A DNA stretch of 64,000 nt from Flavisphingomonas formosensis. Its GTDB lineage: Bacteria; Pseudomonadota; Alphaproteobacteria; Sphingomonadales; Sphingomonadaceae. This document shows, piece after piece, positions 18,000-27,053 of this stretch (position 1 is the stretch's first letter; each line of letters opens with the position of its first letter). A program made the translations under genes and the position numbers. The DNA lies in assembly GCF_009755815.1 (NCBI RefSeq), contig NZ_WRPK01000017.1, positions 1 through 64,000 of the forward strand, written 5' to 3'. The notes beneath the pieces are model-generated. The model did no database searches, was not told the origin of the DNA, and saw nothing but the letters and a program-made list of their open reading frames with translations.

Positions 18000-18630
18000 C
18001 GTCACCCACGACACGGGCGATGAACTCGTCTAGCAGTTCCTTCAGCGTCGCCAGCGACGGGATGTCCATGAGCATGGCGATATAGCCACGGATGTCGCGC
18101 TTGCGGATTGCGAAATCGACATAGAGGAAAAGCACCAGTCCCTCGGTGTCGCCCTTGTCGTCGACCTCGAACAGGGTTGCTCCGTCGCCGCGCAGCACCT
18201 CCGGGATGGTCATGCTGAGCGAACGCTTGAGCATGTTCGCCATCGTTGCAAGGCAGCTGTTGAGGATGACGTTGCCGGTCTCCCCCAGCGCTTCATGCTC
18301 CATCTCGACCACGTCTTCGACGGATAGTTCGCCGCCGGTGACTGCGCGCACGAGTTCCAGGCTGTTGGTCTCCGGAAAGATCAGCAGCGCCCGGCCGGAA
18401 AATGGCCCAGAGAAATCCTGGCGGACGGCGACCAGATCCGTTGCTTCGCGTTCGGCGATCAGGCGAGCGGCGCGGCGCTGGTTCACGACCTCGATCGACG
18501 GGACCGACAGCAACACCTGGTCGCCGACCATCTTGCGCAGGTTCGACGCGGCACGGCTGACGCCGATGTTGACGATCTCGGTCAGCGCGTCGCGTTCGAG
18601 TTCGCCGAGTGATATCTGCTCCGGCGTCAT
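17992..18630 (-). CDS. cheC: CheC-type CheY-P phosphatase
   Basis: A 212-residue CheC-family protein. Two copies of the phosphatase signature E-x2-N-x(~21)-P are visible: one in LTEIVNIGVSRAASNL and the proline of LLSVP, the other in LGETGNVILNSCLATMAN and the proline of MTIP. Both sites look intact, as in CheC/CheX enzymes that dephosphorylate CheY-P. No CheD is present in the window, though CheC usually works with CheD in Bacillus and archaea. The ATG overlaps the CheY-like gene's TGA (ATGA), and its own stop lies inside the next gene's start region. The likely partner is the adjacent CheY-like protein. CheC is less usual in alphaproteobacterial che operons than CheZ-like or phosphate-sink control. 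Confidence 0.85.
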   Translation of the reverse strand: MTPEQISLGELERDALTEIVNIGVSRAASNLRKMVGDQVLLSVPSIEVVNQRRAARLIAEREATDLVAVRQDFSGPFSGRALLIFPETNSLELVRAVTGGELSVEDVVEMEHEALGETGNVILNSCLATMANMLKRSLSMTIPEVLRGDGATLFEVDDKGDTEGLVLFLYVDFAIRKRDIRGYIAMLMDIPSLATLKELLDEFIARVVGDDG

Positions 18631-19010
18631 GACCTCGTGTTTCTCAGCTTCAGCGCGGCACCCGACACGAAGCCCGAGAGGCCTTCGCTGGTGACGGGTT
18701 TGGCGATGAACGCCGCACCGACCTCGCGTGCGCGTGCAATCACCTCGTCCTGAATGTTGGCGGTGATGATCGCAATCGGCATCTCGGGCCGCAGAGCGCG
18801 CAGCTCGGCGGCGAGTTCCAACCCATCCTTTTCGGTCATGTTGAAATCGACGAGTGCGATATCGATCGATAGCTGTCCGATCTTCTCCAACGCTTCGGCG
18901 GCGCTGCCGGCCTCGACCTTGGTCCAGTCCGGCTGCAGCTCGGCGAGCGCCTTGCCGGCGACGATCCGTGCCAATTTGCTGTCATCTACGATCAGGACGG
19001 TCCTCACCAC
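18627..19010 (-). CDS. cheY: CheY-like single-domain response regulator
   Basis: A 127-residue receiver domain. The acidic pocket is VDDSKLA, the phospho-acceptor is in ALVDFNMTEKDGL, the conserved threonine in IITANI, and the lysine in FIAKPVTSEG. It ends directly after the domain, so it should be a diffusible phospho-output of CheA, with CheC next door as its phosphatase. I place the start at the GTG at 19010, with CGGAG six bases upstream. An ATG at 19085 overlaps the preceding stop as ATGA and would add 25 residues without receiver character. The acceptor is followed by FNMTEKDG rather than the flagellar-type consensus, so its output target may not be the flagellar motor. Confidence 0.85.
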   Translation of the reverse strand: MVRTVLIVDDSKLARIVAGKALAELQPDWTKVEAGSAAEALEKIGQLSIDIALVDFNMTEKDGLELAAELRALRPEMPIAIITANIQDEVIARAREVGAAFIAKPVTSEGLSGFVSGAALKLRNTRS

Positions 19011-19081
19011 ATGCGACTCCGAAACTCTCTGGGTACTCCACCCAGCTATAGAACGGGGCGGCTCGGCCCGATATTCCATTA

Positions 19082-19327
19082 TCATTGATCCAAGTGAAAC
19101 AGTGCAGGAAGCAGCATATCACGCAGGAAGGCATCGCGTGGCGCCGCGACAACCGGCGGCTTGGCTGCTGCCAATAGCTGCGCTACGGCCATGTGTAACC
19201 GCGTCGCGGCGGACAGATCCACGCCGGAGCCGGGATTTTCCAGAAGCGCAACCAGCAGCATTTCGGCCTCTTCGACCGGACAATGGCCGGCAATCATGAT
19301 GACCCCGTCCCGAATTGCGATGCTCAT
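19082..19327 (-). CDS. Small STAS-like protein in che operon
   Basis: An 81-residue protein between CheA and CheY. The pattern of alternating strands and helices, CPVEEAEMLLVALLENPGSG then VDLSAATRLHMAVAQLLAAA, resembles minimal STAS domains of the MlaB/SpoIIAA type, including the D-L-S-A-x-x-x-L-H stretch where the phospho-acceptor serine would lie. Similar small proteins sit beside cheA in other proteobacterial accessory che clusters. Its ATG overlaps the CheA stop (ATGA). A possible role is docking to CheA or serving as a phosphorylatable switch; neither is shown by sequence. The assignment rests on pattern recognition only. Confidence 0.6.
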   Translation of the reverse strand: MSIAIRDGVIMIAGHCPVEEAEMLLVALLENPGSGVDLSAATRLHMAVAQLLAAAKPPVVAAPRDAFLRDMLLPALFHLDQ

Positions 19328-21246
19328 GCCAAAAGCTCCGGAAGATCAAGGACGATCAGGACGCTACCGTCGGCGAGCACGCTGGTGCCCCCGACCGCCG
19401 GCACGGAGGCGAGCAAGCCGGATCGTGCGCGCACCATCGCGTCGATACGCTCGCCGAGCGCGCGGACGCGTAGCGCCACCGACTCTCCGGTTACTTCGGT
19501 CACGACAAGGCGTGCGATGTCGGACGTCTCGCCAGGCTGGCCGAGCAGCTGTGCCAGGTCCATGACCGGAAGCACACGGTCGCGGATCATACAGACTTGC
19601 CCCTGACCTACCATGGTGATGGCATCCGCATCGATGCGCGTCGTCTCGACGATTTGATCCAGCCGCAGGCCGTAGGTTGTACCACCCGACACGACGGTCA
19701 GCAGCCGTGTCGTGATGGCATTGACCGGCAGGCTGATGTGGAAGCGTGTGCCGGCGCCCGGTTCGGAATGGATGTCGATCGTCCCCTGGAGGCGCTCGAT
19801 CGCGCGCAAGACCGCATCCATCCCGACGCCGCGCCCAGAAACGGTGGACACCTCCGCCGCCGTAGAGAAACCAGGCAGGAAGATCAGACGTTGCGCCTGG
19901 ACGTCGCTCAGCGTCAGCGCAGCATCCGCCTCGATCAGTGCCTTTTCGACCGCACCTGCACGAACGAGCGTGGGATCGATGCCGCGACCGTCATCGCTCA
20001 TCGTCGCGATCAGGCGGTCGCCCTCGATCGCGATCTGCAATGCGACTTGTGCCTTGGCCGACTTGCCTGCTGCGATGCGTGCCTCCGGAGTTTCGACGCC
20101 GTGGTCGATCGCGTTGCGAAGCAGATGCAGGAGCGGTTCGAACAGCATGTCCGCAATCTGCTTGTCGGCGCGGACGCTGTCGCCAACGAGGCTGAATCCG
20201 ATATCCTTGCCGAGCGACTCGGCAAGCTCACGCGCAAGACGCGGCATGCGGCGCAATGTCGGTGCCAGCGAAACCCGCCGGATCGCCGAGATCGAATGGC
20301 TGAGCGCGGAGCTTGCCTGTTCGATCGCCGCCTCGGCGCGACGCAGATCCTGCGCCAGTGAAGAATCGATGGCGTCAGCGCGAGCCGCCAGCGTTTTGAG
20401 CCCGCTGCGAGCGACGGTCAACTCGCCGGCCTGCCTTGCCAGACGATCGAGGCTGTTGCTGTCGACGCGAAGGGTGGTCTCGGCGCCGAAATCCATCAGC
20501 CGTTGCGGCGCGTGTGCGCTGCTTCCGAGCGGCGCGATCACAATCTGATCGGGGACGAGGCGGAAGGCGGCCTGGACGGCTTCGATGCCAGCGCCGCTCA
20601 GTCCGTCGATCGAGACGATGCAGCGAAACGGATCTATGGTTTCAAGCGATGGCCAGTCGGTGTTTGGCACGATGGCGACCGCGATCAGCTCGGGCACGGC
20701 GGCAATCAGGCTGAGTGGATCGTCGCCACGGAAGAAGCAGTCGGAATCGGGCGTATAGCGGAACGCTGTCGTGGCATCCGCCAGCCTGTTCCGCAGCATG
20801 GCGCGCGCGCGCAGCTGTACGAGCCATGCCGGATCCTCCTCCTCCTCGCGCTTTGGCAAATGGACGACAGCCTCGGCGCTCGACAGCGCCTGGCTCAGCT
20901 GTTCACCGAGACCGGCGGCCCCATCGGGCAAGCCTCCCGCCTCGAGGGCATCGATCCAGCGATCGACCTGATCGATCGTCGCGACCAGTGCTGCATGCAG
21001 CTCGGGATCGGTCGACATTCCCGATCTCCGTACCCCGACAAGGCGCGTCTCGGCGGCGTGCAGCACGGTTTCGGCCGGGGCCATGTCGAACAGGGCAACC
21101 GAGCCCTTGAGGGTGTGGGTAGCCCGGAACAGGGAGTCGACGGCTGCCGTGTCGCCCGGGTTCAGCGCCAGCACGTCGAGCGCACGATGCGCCTCGACGA
21201 TCAGGTCGCGACCTTCCAGCAAAAATTGTTCGAGCAGTTCGTCCAT
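19324..21246 (-). CDS. cheA: Chemotaxis histidine kinase CheA
   Basis: A 640-residue CheA. P1 (Hpt) spans about residues 1-105, with the phosphorylated His44 in FRATHTLKGS; a P2-like segment follows (about 150-245; contains FRYTPDSDCFFRGDDP); P3 dimerisation helices come next (about 265-335). P4 ATPase motifs are LLRNAIDHGVE, SDDGRGID and SGRGVGMD, and P5 is a CheW-like domain (about 510-640). All functional motifs are present. The ATG overlaps the cheR stop by one base (TGATG), and the STAS gene overlaps its stop. It is the central kinase of the array made with the upstream CheW and MCP. Confidence 0.95.
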   Translation of the reverse strand: MDELLEQFLLEGRDLIVEAHRALDVLALNPGDTAAVDSLFRATHTLKGSVALFDMAPAETVLHAAETRLVGVRRSGMSTDPELHAALVATIDQVDRWIDALEAGGLPDGAAGLGEQLSQALSSAEAVVHLPKREEEEDPAWLVQLRARAMLRNRLADATTAFRYTPDSDCFFRGDDPLSLIAAVPELIAVAIVPNTDWPSLETIDPFRCIVSIDGLSGAGIEAVQAAFRLVPDQIVIAPLGSSAHAPQRLMDFGAETTLRVDSNSLDRLARQAGELTVARSGLKTLAARADAIDSSLAQDLRRAEAAIEQASSALSHSISAIRRVSLAPTLRRMPRLARELAESLGKDIGFSLVGDSVRADKQIADMLFEPLLHLLRNAIDHGVETPEARIAAGKSAKAQVALQIAIEGDRLIATMSDDGRGIDPTLVRAGAVEKALIEADAALTLSDVQAQRLIFLPGFSTAAEVSTVSGRGVGMDAVLRAIERLQGTIDIHSEPGAGTRFHISLPVNAITTRLLTVVSGGTTYGLRLDQIVETTRIDADAITMVGQGQVCMIRDRVLPVMDLAQLLGQPGETSDIARLVVTEVTGESVALRVRALGERIDAMVRARSGLLASVPAVGGTSVLADGSVLIVLDLPELLA

Positions 21247-22082
21247 CAGTCGCGACGATAGACTATGGCGTCGTCTAGGCGAACAAAGGTGAAGCGCGGA
21301 TCGATCCGCGCCATCGACTCGCTATGGCCCAGGCAGAGATAGCCGCCGGGATCAAGTGCGTCGAACAAGTTGGCTGCCGCCGCCGTCCGGGCGGGCTCGT
21401 CGAAGTAGATGAGCAGATTGCGGCAGAAGATGACATCGAACTTGCCTGCGGTCCCGACCGAGCGCGAATCGATCAGGTTAATTTGGGTGAAGGTCACCGA
21501 TTGCCGTAGATCCTCGATTATCCGGAATTCATGATTGTGTTCCGGCTCGAAATAAGCTTGGCGTGCGGCATCCGGCAGACGGGCCAGTGCGCGTTGGCCA
21601 TAGCGCCCCTCCCGCGCGGCGGCGAGTGCATCTGTATCGATGTCCGAGCCGACAATCTCGACATGATATGCATCGACCATCGGCCAATTGTCTAGCAGCC
21701 AGAGCGCGATCGAATAACCCTCTTCACCGGTAGAGCAGGGTAGCGACCAGATACGGATGCGATCGCCGGGGCGCCTCCGGGATGCAATCTCCGGTAGGAT
21801 ATCCTTGGAGAGGGCGGCGAGCTGGTGATCCTCGCGGTAGAAGTAGGTCTCGTTGATGGTGACGGCGTTGATCAGCGCCTGACGTTCGGCCGCGTCAGCG
21901 AGCAGCCGCGTGAAATAGGCACAGGGATCGGCGCTTCCCGAGCGCCGCATGCGTTCGCGGAGGCGACGTTCGAGATAATAGCCTCTTTTTTCGCCGAACG
22001 TCATGCCGGTCCAGTGCTGCAGCAACTCGCTCAGCCGCTCGAGCTCATCGCCGCTCAGGGGATGTGGACGGACCTCCGTCAC
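21246..22082 (-). CDS. cheR: Chemoreceptor glutamate methyltransferase CheR
   Basis: A 278-residue SAM-dependent methyltransferase that methylates glutamates of the receptor. The N-terminal helical domain (GEKRGYYLERRLRERMRR) is followed by the catalytic domain with the SAM motif WSLPCSTGEEGYSIA; NETYFYREDHQ and DVIFCRNLLIYF are further CheR signatures. There is no TPR or C-terminal pentapeptide-binding extension. I place the start at the GTG at 22082 because it overlaps the cheB stop (GTGA) and gives the normal CheR length; the frame is open further upstream but only as a shadow of cheB. Confidence 0.93.
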   Translation of the reverse strand: MTEVRPHPLSGDELERLSELLQHWTGMTFGEKRGYYLERRLRERMRRSGSADPCAYFTRLLADAAERQALINAVTINETYFYREDHQLAALSKDILPEIASRRRPGDRIRIWSLPCSTGEEGYSIALWLLDNWPMVDAYHVEIVGSDIDTDALAAAREGRYGQRALARLPDAARQAYFEPEHNHEFRIIEDLRQSVTFTQINLIDSRSVGTAGKFDVIFCRNLLIYFDEPARTAAAANLFDALDPGGYLCLGHSESMARIDPRFTFVRLDDAIVYRRD

Positions 22083-23161
22083 CCCAGCGCCAGACCGACG
22101 AGATAGGGCGCGATGTCGTCCAGCGGCAGCACGCAATCCGCACCGTCGCTCGCGACGAGAGCGCCAGGCATTCCCCAGACCACCGCGCTGTCCTCGTCCT
22201 GAGCTACCACATGCCCTCCTTGTGCGCGGACCTGCGCCAGCGCTTGCGCGCCATCCGTGCCCATGCCGGTCATCAGCACGCCAACCAGCCGCTCGGGCCC
22301 GAGCACATCGGCCGCGCTCGTGACGAGACGTTCGACGCTGGGGTGCCAGAGGTAGTTTCCCGGCGGGGCCGGCATGACCATGGGCGCAGAGCCCCGCTTC
22401 GAAACGATCAGATCCGCGTCGCCGCGCCCGACATAGATATGGCCTGGGGTCAGGACTGCAGGAGCGGTCACTTCCGAGACCGGCAAAGCGCAACCGCGAT
22501 CGAGCCGGCGCGCGAGCGGACCGGTGAAGCTTGCCGGCATGTGCTGGGCGATGAGGACTGGCCAGGGAAAGTCGTGCGGTAGCGTGCCGAGCAGCCTGTC
22601 GAGCGCCGGCGGGCCGCCGGTCGATACGCCGATGACGACCGCGCCGATATCGACGAGGCGGCGCCCGCTTCGTCTCCGAAGAGATTTTGCGACGGGCTTC
22701 GGCGCTGCGAATTTTCGTTGACCGGCCTGCAGTCGCACGCGCTCGGTGAGCCGTTTCGTTCTCGGCAGGCGGGCATGCGAGGCCGCCCGGACTTTTGCGA
22801 TGAGGACATCGGTGATGTCGTCCATGCCGAGCGAAATCGGTCCGCGCGGCTTGGCGATGAAATCCACCGCGCCGAGCGCGAGCGCCTCGAGCGTCTCGGT
22901 AGCCCCTTCCTCGGTGAGCGCAGAGACCATCACGACCGGACAGGGATGCTCGACCATGATGCGATCGAGACAGTCTAGCCCGTCCATGCCTGGCATATGA
23001 ATGTCGAGGGTGATGACGTCGGGCAAAAAGACCGAGAGCTGCTGGAGCGCCTCTGCCGCCGACCGGGCAACCGCCACTTCGAAATCACCGGCGTCCGAGA
23101 AGATGCCGGCCAGTAATTTGCGCATCAATGGTGAATCGTCGACGATGAGCAGCCGGGTCAT
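22079..23161 (-). CDS. cheB: Protein-glutamate methylesterase CheB
   Basis: A 360-residue response-regulator methylesterase. The receiver domain (about 1-120; VDDSPLMRKLL, acceptor Asp in ITLDIHMPGMDG, AKPRG) is joined by a basic linker to the esterase domain (about 170-358). The catalytic triad is visible: Ser in GVSTGGP, His in AQHMP and Asp in MTGMGTDGA. It removes methyl groups from (and may deamidate) receptor residues under CheA control. Together with CheR it gives the array a full adaptation system. It overlaps cheW upstream by ATGA and cheR downstream by GTGA. Confidence 0.95.
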   Translation of the reverse strand: MTRLLIVDDSPLMRKLLAGIFSDAGDFEVAVARSAAEALQQLSVFLPDVITLDIHMPGMDGLDCLDRIMVEHPCPVVMVSALTEEGATETLEALALGAVDFIAKPRGPISLGMDDITDVLIAKVRAASHARLPRTKRLTERVRLQAGQRKFAAPKPVAKSLRRRSGRRLVDIGAVVIGVSTGGPPALDRLLGTLPHDFPWPVLIAQHMPASFTGPLARRLDRGCALPVSEVTAPAVLTPGHIYVGRGDADLIVSKRGSAPMVMPAPPGNYLWHPSVERLVTSAADVLGPERLVGVLMTGMGTDGAQALAQVRAQGGHVVAQDEDSAVVWGMPGALVASDGADCVLPLDDIAPYLVGLALG

Positions 23162-24525
23162 GTGCGTAGCGTGGCTCTGCTGGCCATAGCGGCGATCAGG
23201 TCCGCGGAAATCTGGTCGAACAGCTGGTCAGCGGAAAGAACCGGTGTGGGCTGGGAGCCGTCGTCGAGCGCGAGGAGGTTGCTGATCGGCGGCGCGCGGT
23301 CGCCGCCCAGTGGGGCGGCTACCATCGAGCCGGGCGCAACCCGCACGACGCTTTCCACGGATCCGACCAGCAGCGCTGTCTCGCCGCCCCTTATGGTCAC
23401 GATCAGCAGCCTTCCGTTCTGTAGCGCGGTCGGCGGTGCTCCGTGGTGGGCGGCAAGATCCACGACGGGCAGCGCCATACCGCGATAGCTCGCGATGCCG
23501 CGCAGAAAGCGTGGCATATTGTGGATGCGAGTGATCGTTGCAGGGCAGCGCGCAACTTCCTGGACCGCGCCGAGTGGAATTGCGTAACGTCTTCCAGAAA
23601 CCGAAAAGAAAAGCAGTGTCACCTGTGCGGCGACTTCCGCTTTTGCCGTCTCGCAAGCGGTCGATTCTGCGGCCGGCCGCGTGACCAGATTGGGATCCAG
23701 CAGTTGCTTGGCCGAGAGTACGGCAATCAGCCGGCCTGCGGCTTCAGGCCGGACGATCGCCTGGATCGGCGCTTCGCCCTGCTGGCCTCGCAGCAACGCG
23801 ACCGGCACCGGGGCCACGCGGCTCATCGGCGGACGAGCGATCGCCGCGATTCGATCGACGCTCAGACCGATCGCTTGGTTTGCTGCCCGGACAATGACGA
23901 TCCGCGTGGTGTGTCGCGTCGCGTCGTCCATGCCGAGCAAGGTGGCAGCAGAGAATATCGGCAACTGTGCTTCGCGCCACGACATCGTACCGACGGTGGC
24001 TGCATCGCCGCCAGGAACGCGCGCGATGGCATGCGGCATCGGTGCGACGCCGAGCACGTCCTCGAGCGGTAATGCGAACAGCTGATCGCCGATCGCGAAC
24101 ACCAGAAGATCGAGCCGTGCATCGCCTCTCGCGATATTGTGGTTTGTAACGGTGCGCCGCGTGATGCTGTGTTCGTCGCGCAGTGGAAAGGCGGTATCGA
24201 ACAGATCGGCAACATTCGGAACGGTGCGGCCTTCGCCGTCGGACACGATGCCTTCGATGCTATCGACCGCGAGTGCCGTGGGGCGGGTACCGTTCAGAAG
24301 GATGATCTGCCGCATCTCGCGCGGCTCGTCGCCGAGCAAAGCCGCAAGAGACACCACCGCAACCGCTTCACCGCGGATATTGCCGATGCCGAGAAGGGAC
24401 GGTGGCGCCAGGGGTACGCGGGTCAGCTGTGGCAGCCTGCCCACCTCGCGTACCTCACTCGCCGGCACGCCGAGCCGTTTTCCTCCCGAGCGAAAGGCAA
24501 GCAGGGACACACCGGACACACTCAT
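23158..24525 (-). CDS. cheW: CheW-like adaptor with three tandem CheW domains
   Basis: A 455-residue protein made of three consecutive CheW domains (about residues 1-135, 137-295 and 300-445) with little else. Each repeat begins with the beta-strand signature of the fold: [35 protein letters not shown] and [20 protein letters not shown]. Each contains a 'G-x-x-x-x-R/W-G/R-x-x-x-P-V/I-x-x-x-x-L' core ([48 protein letters not shown]). The second repeat looks the most diverged. CheW normally has one domain and bridges receptor and CheA; a three-domain chain could form a pre-assembled adaptor. It overlaps both neighbours by ATGA. Confidence 0.88.
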   Translation of the reverse strand: MSVSGVSLLAFRSGGKRLGVPASEVREVGRLPQLTRVPLAPPSLLGIGNIRGEAVAVVSLAALLGDEPREMRQIILLNGTRPTALAVDSIEGIVSDGEGRTVPNVADLFDTAFPLRDEHSITRRTVTNHNIARGDARLDLLVFAIGDQLFALPLEDVLGVAPMPHAIARVPGGDAATVGTMSWREAQLPIFSAATLLGMDDATRHTTRIVIVRAANQAIGLSVDRIAAIARPPMSRVAPVPVALLRGQQGEAPIQAIVRPEAAGRLIAVLSAKQLLDPNLVTRPAAESTACETAKAEVAAQVTLLFFSVSGRRYAIPLGAVQEVARCPATITRIHNMPRFLRGIASYRGMALPVVDLAAHHGAPPTALQNGRLLIVTIRGGETALLVGSVESVVRVAPGSMVAAPLGGDRAPPISNLLALDDGSQPTPVLSADQLFDQISADLIAAMASRATLRT

Positions 24526-26438
24526 TCGCGCTGCTGGCCGGCAAGCGCGGTCGCGAGCGCCGCGATATCCTCGATAGCGGCGGCCAAGTCCTCGGCTCCC
24601 TGTGCCTGCTGGCGTGCCGCCGCGCCTCCTTCGCGCGCCGCGCCGGCGGCAAGCTCGGCGGCGATGGCGATCTGGTCGCAGCCGCTCTTCACTTCGCGCG
24701 CGGCGCGAAGCGCGATGTCCGCCCCCTCGAGAATTGTTTCATTTGCGGCGGCGGTCTCGCGCAGGCGAGTGATCATGACATCGAACCGCTCGATCATCGC
24801 GTTGTTGCGTCCCGTCTCAGCCTCCCCGGCTGCGGCGATCAGGTCGAGATCGCGCCGGACCTCACCGAGCTGATCCTGGATTGCACGCACCACGTCCTTG
24901 GTTTCGTCCGCACTCGTTGCCCCCGCGCGTGCGAGTTTGCGGATGTCGGCAGTGACCGTGGCGAAGCCGATGCCGGCCTCGCCGGCCCGTGTTGCTTCCA
25001 CCGTGCCGCTCACAGCCAGCATGTTGGTCTGCAAAGCGACCAGGGCGAGCCCGTCAGCAATTTTCTCGATCCGCCTCGTGGTGTCTCCGATGGCGACGAG
25101 GGTCACGAGCGCTTCACGGGTATCGTCAATCGTGCTCGCCACGCCGGCGACAAGCCTTGCGATGCCGGTCTTGCTTTCCGCGGCTGTTTCGACGAGGGCG
25201 CCGATCCGCTCGGATGCGGCGCGCGCGCGTGCCTCGGCGATGCCAGCACTTTTTTCGATCTGCGCCATGGCAGCGCCCGCCTGGAGTGTCGCTGCGCTCT
25301 GCACTTGCGCGCCTCTGGCGATCTGCTCTACGGCAACCAGGATCTCCCCGGAGGCGCCGGAAAGTTCCTGGACAGTGGCAGACAATTGTTCGGCGGCAGC
25401 AGCGATCTCTTCGACTGCGCTCACAGTATTTCCCGAGCCGAGTGCTGCGGCCAGGGTGCCGAGTGCCTCGGCGGTCTGCTGGCTCTGGTCGAGCGAGACG
25501 GCCTGCTGACTTACGGCCTGCTGCGCTTCGGCGGCGGCGGCGGACTGTTCTTCCGCGGCGGACGCTATCTGCTCGGCTCCTTTCTCAGCCTCGGTCACCG
25601 CTGCCTCGGCCTCCAGCGCCGCTGCCGCAATCTCCTGCGCTCCGGCCGTCAGCTGATCCAGCTCGAGACGAGCTGACTGCAGCTGTGCCGCGATCTCTGC
25701 ACCGCTGCCCGCCTCGGCTTGGGCACGCTCGGCGGCGATCCTGATAGCCCGGCCCACGCCACCGATCTCGTCCACGATCCGCCCGGCAAGCTCCTGAATA
25801 TCTCGAGCGCTGATTTCCGCGCTCTCGGCGAGCTCGCGAACTTCGTCGGCGACGATCGCGAACCCTTTGCCGCCTTCCCCCGCGCGCGCCGCCTCGATCG
25901 ATGCGTTGAGCGCCAGGATGCTCGTTTGTTCAGACAGGTCCCCAACCCTGATACCGACCGCAGTGATTCCGCTGGCGGCCGCTTGAAGTTTCTCGGCGAT
26001 GGCGAGCGAGCCGAGCTGACGTTTCGCATTGAGCGTGATCGCCTCCACCGACGAGACGATCTGCGTGGCCGCGTCGCCAAATCCGCCCTGAAGCAGTTCA
26101 GTCTGGCGCAGTGATGCCGCGGCCCGCTCGCTCGCCTCGCGGAAGCCGCTGCGTAGATTACCGATCAGGCCGAGCGATTCCTGCGCTGCTCCGGCGGCTT
26201 CTTCGGCCCCGCTCGCGATCTGGTCGACTGCGCGTTGCAGTTCCCCCGCTGCCGCCGCCGCCTCGCCCAGACCGCCGGCCAGTTCCTGCGTCGCCTGGTC
26301 AAGGCGCTCGACCGCATTTGCGGGACGCTTGCGCCGGGATCCACGCGCGGTCGGTGAGCCAGACGGGGTTGCGATGTCGGTGACCGAGCGCGTTCCGGCG
26401 CCACGGGCGCCCAGCGCAGCTTTCTTGACCAGAGGCAT
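24522..26438 (-). CDS. Soluble methyl-accepting chemotaxis protein with two signalling tips
   Basis: A 638-residue receptor and first gene of the che operon. There is no membrane segment and no recognisable sensor domain; after a basic, low-complexity start (about 1-40) almost the whole chain is alanine/glutamate-rich coiled coil. A normal MCP hairpin tip is at about residues 165-205 ([20 protein letters not shown] then [15 protein letters not shown]). A second, diverged tip lies at about 455-505 ([20 protein letters not shown] then [15 protein letters not shown]). It should be a cytoplasmic receptor that bundles with CheW and CheA. What it senses is not apparent; it may respond through the array-associated PAS kinase or through its own helices. 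Confidence 0.88.
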   Translation of the reverse strand: MPLVKKAALGARGAGTRSVTDIATPSGSPTARGSRRKRPANAVERLDQATQELAGGLGEAAAAAGELQRAVDQIASGAEEAAGAAQESLGLIGNLRSGFREASERAAASLRQTELLQGGFGDAATQIVSSVEAITLNAKRQLGSLAIAEKLQAAASGITAVGIRVGDLSEQTSILALNASIEAARAGEGGKGFAIVADEVRELAESAEISARDIQELAGRIVDEIGGVGRAIRIAAERAQAEAGSGAEIAAQLQSARLELDQLTAGAQEIAAAALEAEAAVTEAEKGAEQIASAAEEQSAAAAEAQQAVSQQAVSLDQSQQTAEALGTLAAALGSGNTVSAVEEIAAAAEQLSATVQELSGASGEILVAVEQIARGAQVQSAATLQAGAAMAQIEKSAGIAEARARAASERIGALVETAAESKTGIARLVAGVASTIDDTREALVTLVAIGDTTRRIEKIADGLALVALQTNMLAVSGTVEATRAGEAGIGFATVTADIRKLARAGATSADETKDVVRAIQDQLGEVRRDLDLIAAAGEAETGRNNAMIERFDVMITRLRETAAANETILEGADIALRAAREVKSGCDQIAIAAELAAGAAREGGAAARQQAQGAEDLAAAIEDIAALATALAGQQRE

Positions 26439-26825
26439 CGGGGAACTTTCTGCCGCGCGAAGAATGATTTCAACCGAATAGGCGAGTTGGCCAGCCAGCG
26501 CCAGTTTCGTTGCGAGGGCATTGCGACAGAGATGCTTGCTTGCGGATCGTCAGGCTTTCATGCGGGCGAGCGCCTTCAGATCGACAATGCACCGTCAGCG
26601 TTGTTCGATCCCAATCCCGGCGGTCATGCTAGGAAATCGGTCAGAGTCTGTTTGGAAATGCACCGTCGCCGATGCCGCCTCGAAATGCGCGCTTCCGCGC
26701 ATTTCCAAACAGACTCCCAGCCAAACGATATGCAGTTTGGGCACGCTTTTGCGCTGGCGACGCTCTCTGGCGCGAGTGCGAGGTCCGACCGGACCTGCCC
26801 ACGACCGGCTTAAGGGGCAACCAGC
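26439..26825. other. Intergenic region upstream of the che operon
   Basis: About 390 bases with no supported gene. It must contain the che operon promoter (leftward). The main landmark is the 18-bp inverted repeat at 26644-26716. Confidence 0.5.
26644..26716. repeat. 18-bp perfect inverted repeat (MITE-like or IS-end pair)
   Basis: The arms GAGTCTGTTTGGAAATGC (26644-26661) and its exact complement (26699-26716) enclose 37 bases. The outer sequence GAGTCTGTTTGGAAA resembles terminal repeats of IS5-type elements, so a tiny non-autonomous element is possible. No target duplication is visible (flanks TCA and CCA). Confidence 0.6.
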
Positions 26826-27053
26826 CTAGGTATCGCTGCGCGGCTCATCATTCCGGCCGGGGTGCCGCTTGATGAGCCCGCCGGCCCATTCGATCTCGCC
26901 AGCGTCCGGAGCATCCCAACGCTCCTGCGCTTGATCGCCACGCGGCAGATCCTGACCCGGTGTTTCGATCTGCGGGCTTTCGTCCTCGCCATCGGAAGGC
27001 GGTGCGACCCCTTCCTCATGCAGTTCCTTCGTGCACATTGTGGCCTCGCTCAT
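26826..27053 (-). CDS. Small hydrophilic protein, function unknown
   Basis: A 75-residue acidic and strongly hydrophilic protein (start MSEATMCTKELHEEG; proline, glutamate and aspartate-rich after residue 18), probably unstructured. Its ATG overlaps the stop of the upstream 90-residue gene as ATGA (27050-27053), the main argument that it is real. No motif or membrane segment is seen. Both genes may form a small stress-related operon; I infer this only from their character. Confidence 0.55.
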   Translation of the reverse strand: MSEATMCTKELHEEGVAPPSDGEDESPQIETPGQDLPRGDQAQERWDAPDAGEIEWAGGLIKRHPGRNDEPRSDT

